Part shown: piece after piece, positions 1-8,341 of the stretch
How positions within the stretch are numbered: position 1 is the first letter of the stretch
How the letters are laid out: each line of letters begins with the position of its first letter
Origin: an uncultured Duncaniella sp.
GTDB taxonomy: Bacteria > Bacteroidota > Bacteroidia > Bacteroidales > Muribaculaceae
Reading direction: 5' to 3'
Assembly (NCBI GenBank): GCA_910588795.1
Contig: CAJURI010000004.1
Span: 4,466-68,465, forward strand
DNA: 64,000 nucleotides
The notes under the pieces: generated by a model
What the model saw: the letters and a program-made list of their open reading frames with translations, nothing else
Databases searched by the model: none
What the model was told of the DNA's origin: nothing
Program-made: the position numbers and the translations under genes

Positions 1-275
1 GCTCTTCGCGCGACAACGTTAAAAAGTACAATATAGTGGCAGGGCAGTTCAGGCAGATATTCAATGCCAAGCAGATGCGCCAAAGGCTGATGGACGCCGG
101 ATACGACAGCGCAATGGTGGTGCACACACGCGAACCGCTCTACTACGTGATCACCCAAAGCGTCTCAACCCCCCAAGAAGCACTCAAGGCATGGCGCAAA
201 GTCAACTCCGACAAAGGCATCGTGCTGAAATCGCCGCTGCCATTCATATTAATGCCTGCCCATTTCCGCAAATGA
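1..275 (+). CDS. C-terminal part of a SPOR-domain protein (5' partial)
   Basis: The reading frame is open from the left edge of the window, so the gene starts outside it; the GTG at 36 is only an internal Val codon. The readable ~90 residues contain YNIVAGQF, followed later by LYYVITQSV and EALKAWRKVN. This is the repeat pattern of the SPOR fold, which binds denuded septal peptidoglycan and is usually the last domain of periplasmic or outer-membrane proteins involved in division or envelope maintenance. The gene ends in a short tail after the second SPOR strand. Nothing can be said about the missing N-terminus. Family assignment is from pattern only, but the domain is characteristic. Confidence 0.7.
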   Translation, partial: SSRDNVKKYNIVAGQFRQIFNAKQMRQRLMDAGYDSAMVVHTREPLYYVITQSVSTPQEALKAWRKVNSDKGIVLKSPLPFILMPAHFRK

Positions 276-278
276 CAG

Positions 279-309
279 TTGTATTATCAGCGGAAAATAG
301 CTAACTTTG
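279..309 (+). promoter_or_regulatory. Promoter of the rseC-rnfB-rnfC operon
   Basis: TAACTTTG at 302-309 matches the Bacteroidetes -7 consensus TAnnTTTG, with TTG at 279-281 about 20 bases upstream as the -33 element. It lies 13 bases before the rseC ATG, giving a very short leader. Confidence 0.65.
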
Positions 310-322
310 CAGAAACTTGACC

Positions 323-748
323 ATGAACAAAGACTACGTCACACACTCCGGAACCATAACCAGCGTCAACGACGGCTCCATCACTCTGCGCACAGAGGAT
401 GCATGCCGGTGCGACGGATGTGCCGTAGCCTCCCTGTGCAACAAGGATTCCTCATCAGAGCATGAAAGCATTACCGTGAGCACCCCTGACGCCAGACTTT
501 ACAGTGTTGGAGAACATGTCGAGGTCACAGCATCGTCAGGCTCCACACTGCGCGCGTCATGGTGGGCACTTATGCTGCCCACCCTCCTGTTCATAGGTGT
601 CATCCTTGCGGTGAGGCTCATATGGAGCGACAGCGGTCTGTGGTCGCTGGCCGCCGGATTCACCGTTCTCGCCATCTACGACCTCATCCTCTACCTCTTC
701 CGCAAAAGGCTGGCACAAAACATCACATGGAAGGTTAGGCGGACATAA
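323..748 (+). CDS. rseC: SoxR-reducing system protein RseC family
   Basis: A 141-residue protein with a Cys-rich N-terminal part (C28, C30, C33, C39 in a C-x-C-x2-C-x5-C pattern) and two hydrophobic segments at about residues 80-100 and 105-125, ending in a basic tail. This is the layout of the RseC/MucC family, inner-membrane proteins tied to Rnf electron transport and SoxR reduction in Proteobacteria. It is the usual first gene of Rnf operons in Bacteroidales, which fits the following rnfB and rnfC. A TTG six bases upstream is in frame, but ATG at 323 sits just after the promoter and is preferred. The biochemical role in Bacteroidetes is not established. Confidence 0.85.
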   Translation: MNKDYVTHSGTITSVNDGSITLRTEDACRCDGCAVASLCNKDSSSEHESITVSTPDARLYSVGEHVEVTASSGSTLRASWWALMLPTLLFIGVILAVRLIWSDSGLWSLAAGFTVLAIYDLILYLFRKRLAQNITWKVRRT

Positions 749-816
749 GCCCCACCTTTCAGAGATACGCCCTACAAAAATTCGACATCTGAAACAAACT
801 ATTTTCATCACATACC

Positions 817-1677
817 ATGAATGTAATCATACTATCCATCATCGTCCTCGGCATCATAGGGATCGTGGGTGCGGCAGTGCTTTACGTCGTAGCCCGTAAG
901 TTCCACGTGCAGGAGGACCCGCGTATCGACCAGGTAGAAGCACTCCTCCCCGGAGCCAACTGCGGAGGATGCGGACGCAGCGGGTGTCGCGACTTTGCCG
1001 CTGCATGTGTAAACGCCGACACACTTGACGGCCTGACATGCCCATCGTCAGGAACCGAAATAATGAAAAAGATCGGTGAGATCGTAGGTCTCGCCCCCGT
1101 AGCGGCCAAGCCCAAAATAGCAGTCATCAAATGTAACGGCACATGCGATCTGCGCCCGGCGCACGCACGCTTCGAGGGAGCACCATCCTGCGCCGTGCTC
1201 GCATCGCTCGGCACAGGCCAGTCAGCATGTCCCAACGGATGCCTCGGATGCGGCGACTGTGTGGAGGCATGCCCGTGGGGAGCCATGAGAATGAACCTCG
1301 AGACAGGGCTGCCCGAAATCATCGAGGACAAATGTGTGGGATGCGGAGTCTGCGTAAAGGCTTGTCCGCGTGCCATAATAGAGCTCCGCGCCAAAGGACC
1401 TCGCGGCATGCGCGTGTATGTAGCCTGCTCCAATAAAGAGAAAGGCGCACTTGCAATGAAGGAATGCAAGGTGGCTTGCATCGGATGCGGAAAATGCGCT
1501 AAGAATTGTCCCCACGAGGCCATCACCGTAACTTCCAATCTTGCATATATCGACTACGAGAAATGCAAGCTATGCAAGAAATGCGTAGATGTATGCCCCA
1601 CCCACGCCATCCATGCCGTGAATTTCCCGGTAAAGAAAGTCGAGCCGGCGCAAGCCGCCCCCGAAGCAAAGGCATAA
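817..1677 (+). CDS. rnfB: Rnf electron transport complex subunit B
   Basis: A 286-residue iron-sulfur protein. An N-terminal membrane anchor (about residues 1-25) is followed by the RnfB-specific cluster site C49-x2-C52-x4-C57-x17-C75. Four ferredoxin-type CxxCxxCxxxCP motifs follow (for example CLGCGDCVEACP, CVGCGVCVKACP, CIGCGKCAKNCP). RnfB passes electrons from ferredoxin towards the membrane part of the Rnf complex, which couples ferredoxin:NAD oxidoreduction to ion pumping. Length and order are canonical. It lies 68 bases after rseC and 18 before rnfC, so the three are very likely one transcript. The Ala/Pro-rich C-terminal tail is not part of the conserved fold. Confidence 0.95.
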   Translation: MNVIILSIIVLGIIGIVGAAVLYVVARKFHVQEDPRIDQVEALLPGANCGGCGRSGCRDFAAACVNADTLDGLTCPSSGTEIMKKIGEIVGLAPVAAKPKIAVIKCNGTCDLRPAHARFEGAPSCAVLASLGTGQSACPNGCLGCGDCVEACPWGAMRMNLETGLPEIIEDKCVGCGVCVKACPRAIIELRAKGPRGMRVYVACSNKEKGALAMKECKVACIGCGKCAKNCPHEAITVTSNLAYIDYEKCKLCKKCVDVCPTHAIHAVNFPVKKVEPAQAAPEAKA

Positions 1678-1695
1678 CAGTCTCACCTCCCATAC

Positions 1696-3048
1696 ATGAT
1701 ATCCAATATGAAACTCCATACATTCAAGACCGGCGGCGTACATCCCGCCGAAAACAAAATAGCCGCCGGCAAGCCAATAGAGACCATGCCACTTCCCGCT
1801 GAAGTGGTGCTCCCGGTGTCACAGCACATAGGCGCGCCGGCCAAACCTATAGTCCAGAAAGGCGACCATGTGAAACGCGGCGACCGCGTGGCCGAGGCCG
1901 GAGGATTCGTCTCAGCCCATATCCACACCCCCATCTCCGGAACCGTGGTAAAGATCGACACAGCGCGCACCCCTCAGGGAATGCCGGTCGAGGCCATATA
2001 CATAAAGAGCGACGAGTCTGACCGCCAGGCCGATGCCGCGGCCATGGCCGACAATACGCCCAAACGCACCGATACAGAGATAGCCGCACTCGGAGCAAAA
2101 GAGATCATCGACATGATCAAGGATGCCGGCATAGTGGGTCTCGGAGGAGCAACTTTCCCCACCCACGTCAAACTCATGCCGCCTCCGGGATCCAAAGCCG
2201 AGGTTGTGATCATCAATGCAGCCGAATGTGAGCCCTGCCTGTCATGCGATGACATGCTTATGCGTGAGAATGCCGCAGAAATAGTCAAGGGCGTGCAGCT
2301 CCTCGTCAAGGCCGCAGGAGTGGACCGAGGAATCATTGCCATAGAGAACAACAAGCCTGAAGCCATAGCGGCTCTTACAGCCGCATGCGCCACAGCCCCC
2401 GGCATAGAGGTCATGACCATGCAGGTCAAGTACCCCCAGGGGGGTGAGAAACAGCTTATCGAAGCTGTAATAGGCAAGGAAGTGCCGTCAGGCGCACTGC
2501 CCATAGCCACCGGTGCCATAGTGCAGAACGTGGCTACGGCATATGCCGTGTATCGCGCCGTATACCACAACGAACCTATTCTCGACCGAGTGCTCACACT
2601 CCACAACGGGACAGAGGGAAAGAACCTGCGTGTGTCACTCGGCACCATGCTGTCAACACTCGTGGATGGCGATGACTATGAGAAGATAATCATAGGCGGC
2701 CCCATGATGGGACGCACGGCATCCACTCTTGACACTCCGATGATCAAAGGGACTTCGGGCATACTTCTCGACAAACGCTATGCACACCGCCGTCCCGCAG
2801 AGGCATGCATCAAGTGCGGAGCATGCGTGAACGCATGCCCGATGGGACTGGAGCCATTCCTCATCAGCACACTGTCACGTCTGAAACAGTGGGATGAAGC
2901 TGAACAGGAGAAAATAGCCAACTGCATAGAATGCGGATCGTGCAGCTATATCTGCCCTGCATCACGCCCGCTTCTCGACTACATCCGCGTAGGAAAAGCC
3001 AAAGTCATGGCCGCCATGCGCGCACGTGCAGCAGCTGCCAAATCATAG
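1696..3048 (+). CDS. rnfC: Rnf electron transport complex subunit C
   Basis: A 450-residue peripheral subunit that carries the NADH/FMN site and two 4Fe-4S clusters of the Rnf complex. The start KTGGVHPAENK is the family signature. A glycine-rich GIVGLGGATFP segment (about residue 145) belongs to the nucleotide/flavin site. Cluster motifs CIKCGACVNACP and CIECGSCSYICP begin near residues 371 and 410. The family usually begins at the Met coded at 1708, so that start is possible. The protein lacks the long repetitive C-terminal extension of enterobacterial RnfC. The gene is followed by a strong terminator rather than by rnfD, which is unusual. Confidence 0.94.
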   Translation: MISNMKLHTFKTGGVHPAENKIAAGKPIETMPLPAEVVLPVSQHIGAPAKPIVQKGDHVKRGDRVAEAGGFVSAHIHTPISGTVVKIDTARTPQGMPVEAIYIKSDESDRQADAAAMADNTPKRTDTEIAALGAKEIIDMIKDAGIVGLGGATFPTHVKLMPPPGSKAEVVIINAAECEPCLSCDDMLMRENAAEIVKGVQLLVKAAGVDRGIIAIENNKPEAIAALTAACATAPGIEVMTMQVKYPQGGEKQLIEAVIGKEVPSGALPIATGAIVQNVATAYAVYRAVYHNEPILDRVLTLHNGTEGKNLRVSLGTMLSTLVDGDDYEKIIIGGPMMGRTASTLDTPMIKGTSGILLDKRYAHRRPAEACIKCGACVNACPMGLEPFLISTLSRLKQWDEAEQEKIANCIECGSCSYICPASRPLLDYIRVGKAKVMAAMRARAAAAKS

Positions 3049-3094
3049 GCGCGACAGTCCGGAAGGACAACCCAAAATCAGCAATCGAAATACA

Positions 3095-3157
3095 ATAATG
3101 ACCGTGGGATGGCAACAGGTTATGCCGCATGCCTCCCGCGGTCATTATGTTTTTTTT
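3095..3157 (+). terminator. Terminator of the rseC-rnfB-rnfC operon
   Basis: A 15-bp stem (ATAATGACCGTGGGA with TCCCGCGGTCATTAT, one G-T pair) is followed by eight T at 3150-3157. It ends the operon directly after rnfC. Confidence 0.85.
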
Positions 3158-3232
3158 GCATAAAATGCCTCCGATCAACATTTACGGCACATATTTTCCA
3201 TTCAAATCCTTCGATTATCCGATAAATTAAAT

Positions 3233-3240
3233 TAACTTTG
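3233..3240 (+). promoter_or_regulatory. -7 element for the coiled-coil protein gene
   Basis: TAACTTTG, an exact match to the Bacteroidetes -7 consensus, 37 bases upstream of the ATG at 3278. Confidence 0.6.
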
Positions 3241-3277
3241 CCAAAACAAGTAACTACACATTTAAAATCTAAGCCAC

Positions 3278-4732
3278 ATGTCATTCTGGAAAGGTGTGAA
3301 GAACGCGTTCGGGTTCGGCGGTAGTGAAAGCGAGGAGGATATCGAGGAATACGATTCATCACTCCCGACATACGCCGCACAGTCAAACCATTCCGATCAC
3401 GAACCGACACATCACCAACCCGACACCGTTCCGCAGGCACAGCCCCAGCCCGATGCCCTTGCATCCACGGCTGCAACAGAACAGAAAAACACAGAGCCAA
3501 CACCAAAGGACGCCGACGATTCACTCCCCGGCGATCTGTTTGACGCACTTATCGAACAATTCAACGCCACACAGCCGGAATTCGTCAGAAACTGTCTGTC
3601 AACAGAAGCGCAACGGCAATACATCTACAACTCAATTTCAGAAAAGTTGCGCGCACGCATACAGAAAGCCACATCGCCTGACAATGAACCGGCAGACCAC
3701 AACGAACTGACCGAGACCGACAGGCTCAGACGCCGCATAGCCAACCTTGAATCCGAGACAAAAAACACCGAGACACTCCGCCAGGAGAACCGGAATCTGC
3801 AGTTAAGCATCAAACGCCAGAAAAGGGCACTGCTCGACCGCATAAACGATCTTGAGGCACAGGCGGCAAAAAACTACGCCGAGAGGGAAAAATTCTTCTC
3901 CGACAAGCGCAATCCCGCTGACGCCGCACTCATTGACTCGACCAACGCTCGGGTAAAAGAGCTCGAAGAGATCCTCGCAAAACGTGACGAAGAGACAGCA
4001 AAGCTCAACGAGGCACTCGCGACGCGCGACAATGAGATCGCAAAACGCGACGAGGAGATAGCGGCACGCGCAGCCGACATCGAACAGATGATGATGAAGA
4101 TCAAGATCGGAGACCAGATGATCAACGATCTCCGCAACCAGTCGGCCGCCGCTCGCAACGAATATGAGGACACATGCAACCAACAGCAGTTAGCCCTCGA
4201 GCAGATACAGCATCAGGTGGAAGCCTTCGAGCAGATAAAAGCCAAATATGAAGCACGCATAGCCGAGCTCAAAGACTCCCTAAAGCAAGAGAAGTCACGC
4301 AACCTCGACGAGCAGATAGCCCGCCTCAACGAGGAGAACACATCACTGCGCCACACCATAGAGAACAATCTCTACAACCAGGCCAGCAACGAGATGCGCC
4401 TGCGCAACGAAATCAAGCAGCTGAAAAAAGAACTTGAAAAGGCCGCTGCGGTCACCATATCGGCATCGCCTCAGGAAACATCCTACGGCAGTTCCGCGGA
4501 AGCTTCGCCCGCCTCATACCTGTCAGCCACCGCAACCGACGAGGAGGCTCAGTCAGCACAGAAACAGCCGGCACGCCGGCGCGGACGCCCCAAAAAGGCC
4601 AAGCTGGACGAGGATCTTGACAACACCGACTGGTTCTCGCAAGGGGGAACCAAGGACGACCCCGATTTCGGTTATCACGAACCTCCGCGACGCCCATCCA
4701 ACGACAACGCCGCACAGCTGTCGCTCTTCTGA
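3278..4732 (+). CDS. Coiled-coil protein with AT-hook-like stretch and C-terminal QLSLF
   Basis: A 484-residue soluble protein of unknown function. Residues 1-80 are acidic and low-complexity. Residues ~85-130 form a short predicted helical domain (DLFDALIEQFNATQPEF). Residues ~145-400 are a long Glu/Lys/Arg-rich coiled coil (LRRRIANLESE, RNEIKQLKKELEKA). Residues 432-442 (ARRRGRPKKAK) resemble an AT-hook, which binds the minor groove of AT-rich DNA. The last five residues are QLSLF, identical to the consensus pentapeptide by which bacterial proteins bind the DNA polymerase sliding clamp. No signal peptide is seen. It appears monocistronic. A DNA- or replication-associated scaffold is my inference; the family is not recognised. 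Confidence 0.8.
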   Translation: MSFWKGVKNAFGFGGSESEEDIEEYDSSLPTYAAQSNHSDHEPTHHQPDTVPQAQPQPDALASTAATEQKNTEPTPKDADDSLPGDLFDALIEQFNATQPEFVRNCLSTEAQRQYIYNSISEKLRARIQKATSPDNEPADHNELTETDRLRRRIANLESETKNTETLRQENRNLQLSIKRQKRALLDRINDLEAQAAKNYAEREKFFSDKRNPADAALIDSTNARVKELEEILAKRDEETAKLNEALATRDNEIAKRDEEIAARAADIEQMMMKIKIGDQMINDLRNQSAAARNEYEDTCNQQQLALEQIQHQVEAFEQIKAKYEARIAELKDSLKQEKSRNLDEQIARLNEENTSLRHTIENNLYNQASNEMRLRNEIKQLKKELEKAAAVTISASPQETSYGSSAEASPASYLSATATDEEAQSAQKQPARRRGRPKKAKLDEDLDNTDWFSQGGTKDDPDFGYHEPPRRPSNDNAAQLSLF

Positions 4733-4808
4733 AAACATCCGAACCGAAAACAAAAACACCTACCATATATATATCATCATTATATATCATCATTCAACAA
4801 CAAGCCAA

Positions 4809-7013
4809 ATGACCCGTCACCTCATAACACTTGCAGCGGCGAGCATCATTACACTTACGGCCACTGCAGCCCCCAAGGCAGTAAACATAAGTAATTTTGC
4901 CGATATGGCACCATACGTCTACCCCAACAACGGCAGCAAATCGGTAGACAAGCCTTACTTCATGCCTGACGGACAGTCCTATCTGCAACTCTCCGACGAT
5001 TCAAAGCGCGTAGTGCGCCATGACATCCGCAACGGAAACGAGATGGAGACCGTTATGGACGCAGACAACACACGCCAGACCAACATACAGAAGATAGAGA
5101 GCTTCCAGCTCAGCCCCGACGGCTCCAAACTGCTGCTCGCAACCGGGACAGAACCTATATACCGCCGCTCCACACGGGCAACCTTCTATGTGTACGAGAT
5201 ACGCACACGCATACTTACACCCCTGTCAGAAGAACATCCGGTGCAGCGGTGCCCTGTATTCTCGCCCGACGGCAGAATGGTGGCGTTTGTCGCACCCGAC
5301 AACAACATATACCTCAAGAAACTCGACTACGGCACCGAAGTGCCTGTGACCACCGACGGGGCCATCGACCGAATAATCAACGGAGTCCCTGACTGGGTGT
5401 ACGAAGAAGAGTTCTCAGCCACATGCTCCATGGCATGGTCGCCCGACTGCCTGACACTGTGCTATCTCAAATACAACGAGACCGAAGTGCCGGCCTACTC
5501 CTTCCCTCTCTATGAGGGCGCATGCAATCCCATGAAGCAGTATGCACTCTATCCGGGACAGTTCACCTACAAATATCCCGTGGCAGGAGAGCCCAACTCC
5601 ATAGTGACACTGCACAGCTACGACATAGACAACCGCAAGACCAAGGATCTGCCACTCCCGGGCTCAGATATCGAATACATACCACGCATCAGCTATGCGC
5701 ACGATCCGGCCGGACGCCTTATGGTGACCACACTCGACCGCTCGCAGACACGCATGGAGCTTCTTGCAGTCAACCCCCGCTCAGGCGTGGCCAAATCACT
5801 TCTCGTTGAAAAGAGCGAGGCATGGCTCAACGATGACACCTACGAGAACATCACATTCCTCACCTCAGGATTCATTCTGCTATCAGGCCGCACAGGATTT
5901 ACTCATGCCTACCTTTACAGCTACGAGGGGCAGCTAAAGCGCACCATCACATCCGGAGACTTTGACATAAAGGACTTCTACGGCACCGACGCCAAAGGGA
6001 ACTGCTACTTCCAGTCGACCGTGTCAGGCCCCATCAACCGCGTGGTGATGCGTGTCGATCCCAAGGGGGTTACAAAACGCCTCACACCCGACTCAGGCAA
6101 TGCATCGGCATGGTTCTCCCCCACCATGGACTACTATGCCGTCAACTACAGCAATTCCACCACACCTCCGGCATGCACCCTCTACACAGCACCCTCCGAC
6201 AAGAAAGTGAGAGTGCTTGAAGACAATGCCGGACTGGCCGAAAAATATGCATCGGCACCCAAGCCGGAATTCATGACCGTGACCACCGCAGAAGGGATCA
6301 CCATGGATGCCTACATGATAAAGCCGACCGCATTTGACCAGTCTCGCCGCTATCCGCTCATCATCACACAGTACAGCGGACCCGGATCGCAGGAGGTACT
6401 TGACCGCTGGAAAGTGGACTGGACACAGTATGCCGCCATACATGGATATATAGTGCTTTGCGTTGACGCGCGAGGCACCGGAGGAAAAGGGCGTGCATGG
6501 GAGACCATCGTCTACAAAAACCTCGGCCATTACGAGGCCATTGACCTGCGCGGCGCGGCACGATGGGCTGCAACCCTGCCATATGTCGATCCGGCACGTA
6601 TCGGGCTTACCGGATGGAGCTACGGAGGCTACCAGACTCTTATGACGATATCATCCCCCTCCTCCCCGTTTGCCTGTGCGGTAGCCATAGCCCCTGTCAC
6701 AGACTGGCGTTATTACGACACAGTCTACTCGGAAAGATTCATGCTCACACCTCAGGAAAACCCCGAAGGCTATCTTGAATCCTCCCCAGTAAACAAGGCG
6801 GGAGCCATGAACATACCTCTGCTCATAATGCATGGCACCGCAGATGACAACGTGCACCTCATGAACACTATGCAGTACGTGTCTGTTCTGCAATCACACG
6901 GTCGTTTCTGCGACATGTTCCTGTATCCCAATATGAACCATTCAATCTTAGGATGCGACTCTCGTCTGAACGTCTATTCCAAGATGCTTGATTATTTCGA
7001 CAAGAATCTGTAA
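4809..7013 (+). CDS. S9 family dipeptidyl peptidase IV-like serine peptidase
   Basis: A 734-residue secreted or periplasmic peptidase of the prolyl oligopeptidase clan. A signal peptide (ITLAAASIITLTATAA) precedes an N-terminal DPP4 beta-propeller and a C-terminal alpha/beta-hydrolase domain. The nucleophile is Ser604 in GWSYGG, the acid lies in HGTADDNVH (D679/D680) and the base is His711 in MNHSI. DPP4-type enzymes cut Xaa-Pro dipeptides from peptide N-termini and are common in peptide-using Bacteroidales. A much longer open frame extends upstream through the previous gene, but ATG at 4809 is followed directly by the signal peptide and is the real start. The stop overlaps the next start by one base. 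Confidence 0.9.
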   Translation: MTRHLITLAAASIITLTATAAPKAVNISNFADMAPYVYPNNGSKSVDKPYFMPDGQSYLQLSDDSKRVVRHDIRNGNEMETVMDADNTRQTNIQKIESFQLSPDGSKLLLATGTEPIYRRSTRATFYVYEIRTRILTPLSEEHPVQRCPVFSPDGRMVAFVAPDNNIYLKKLDYGTEVPVTTDGAIDRIINGVPDWVYEEEFSATCSMAWSPDCLTLCYLKYNETEVPAYSFPLYEGACNPMKQYALYPGQFTYKYPVAGEPNSIVTLHSYDIDNRKTKDLPLPGSDIEYIPRISYAHDPAGRLMVTTLDRSQTRMELLAVNPRSGVAKSLLVEKSEAWLNDDTYENITFLTSGFILLSGRTGFTHAYLYSYEGQLKRTITSGDFDIKDFYGTDAKGNCYFQSTVSGPINRVVMRVDPKGVTKRLTPDSGNASAWFSPTMDYYAVNYSNSTTPPACTLYTAPSDKKVRVLEDNAGLAEKYASAPKPEFMTVTTAEGITMDAYMIKPTAFDQSRRYPLIITQYSGPGSQEVLDRWKVDWTQYAAIHGYIVLCVDARGTGGKGRAWETIVYKNLGHYEAIDLRGAARWAATLPYVDPARIGLTGWSYGGYQTLMTISSPSSPFACAVAIAPVTDWRYYDTVYSERFMLTPQENPEGYLESSPVNKAGAMNIPLLIMHGTADDNVHLMNTMQYVSVLQSHGRFCDMFLYPNMNHSILGCDSRLNVYSKMLDYFDKNL

Positions 7014-8341
7014 TGTCTTCTGTAAGAAACACATCACACGAATCAGCTCTGTTCGGTCTTTGGCTCAACTGGATCATAGCCGGGGGCGCGCTCTTTGTCC
7101 CCAATCTCGTGAGCGTTTACAGCCCGCCACAGCTTATCCCGCTAATCACCTACGCGCTCGCCGGCGCACTTTACATCTACAACAAGACCTCCCTGCGCTC
7201 CCGCAAGGCGGTTTGCCCGCTGCTACCCACGATAGCCATGCGCACACTCTTCATATCAGCGACTATCATGGTGATCATAAGCATCATATACCGCAGAGGG
7301 CTCATAACATATTTCTATGACCAGGATTCCATCAATGCCGCAAAACCGTTTGTGACATCGCTCATCATATCCCCTGTAGTCCTCATAAACACCTTGTGGG
7401 CAAACCTTCGCGGCAAGAAATACAGCGCATGCCGCTCATGTATGATAACACTCGGTCCCAGAACCGAACGAGGGTTTATCGGCACATTGTTCGCTCAGGA
7501 GAGCCGTTTCCAGCGTCTTTTCCTTTTGGCTATATCTGTGGTACTAACCATTATCACATGGGGATACTACACGTTCTTCTACATCAATGTCAACATCAAT
7601 ATCCCTGACCGCTTCTTTTTCGGCTGGGTGCCCGTGATACTGTTCATCATATCGGTTTTCTATATCGGCGCACGCTGCTTCACGCTTTGGGCATATTACT
7701 TTCAGGACACAGAAGGGAGCTATAACCGCGATAACGGCACGTCAAACCTGCGCATACTCATAATCTCGGGCGACACCATGTTCCTGTCCCGTCAGGAGGA
7801 CCTGACGGAAGACACTTACGACAACTGCTTCGACACCCCTGCGTCGCTCGCATTCCACTTCACCGAAAATCTGTCAAAGCAGAAAGCCGCCAACCTGTTA
7901 TGCGACCTTAGCCAGCTCAACACATCGGACTTCGAGCTACGCTTCATGTACACATCCTACGAGGCATCGCGCGACTGCAACACATTTCATTACATCTGCT
8001 GCCCCACCACTCCCGAAGTGCTCAATGAGTCAGGATTCAAAGGGAAATGGTATAACCTGTCCCAGATAGAGCGCATGCTGCACAACCACGAGCTCACCCC
8101 CATGCTCGCGGCCGAGATACACAGGCTCTACACAGTCACCATGGCATGGAAGACCTATGATGCCGACGGATTCCGCCTCTATAAAGTCAAGAACTACCAC
8201 CCGCTGTTCCGCCTTAACGGAATATGCGACTGGGATGTGGACTTCAACTCGCCATTGTGGCTCGAGGTGTCGCGCTTCAATGAGGACAAGCCGCTATTCC
8301 GCTTCCGCAGAATGCTGAGGCGCATATTCGCCAGCTCATGA
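7013..8341 (+). CDS. Polytopic membrane protein with C-terminal soluble domain, function unknown
   Basis: A 442-residue protein I do not recognise. The first ~230 residues hold about six hydrophobic segments (for example ALFGLWLNWIIAGGALFVP and LFLLAISVVLTIITWGYY). A CRSC pair sits in the loop after segment four. Residues ~240-442 are soluble and contain FHYICCPTTPEVL and a basic C-terminus. The ATG overlaps the peptidase stop by one base (TAATG), and its stop overlaps the miaA start (ATGA), so all three are translationally coupled. The soluble part has a weak resemblance to a Nudix-like alpha/beta fold, but I see no Nudix box and would not name it so. Confidence 0.75.
   Translation: MSSVRNTSHESALFGLWLNWIIAGGALFVPNLVSVYSPPQLIPLITYALAGALYIYNKTSLRSRKAVCPLLPTIAMRTLFISATIMVIISIIYRRGLITYFYDQDSINAAKPFVTSLIISPVVLINTLWANLRGKKYSACRSCMITLGPRTERGFIGTLFAQESRFQRLFLLAISVVLTIITWGYYTFFYINVNINIPDRFFFGWVPVILFIISVFYIGARCFTLWAYYFQDTEGSYNRDNGTSNLRILIISGDTMFLSRQEDLTEDTYDNCFDTPASLAFHFTENLSKQKAANLLCDLSQLNTSDFELRFMYTSYEASRDCNTFHYICCPTTPEVLNESGFKGKWYNLSQIERMLHNHELTPMLAAEIHRLYTVTMAWKTYDADGFRLYKVKNYHPLFRLNGICDWDVDFNSPLWLEVSRFNEDKPLFRFRRMLRRIFASS

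Noticed and set aside
882..1538. 218-codon open frame on the minus strand inside rnfB
   Set aside because: Antisense shadow of a Cys- and Gly-rich GC-rich gene; no promoter and no recognisable protein features.
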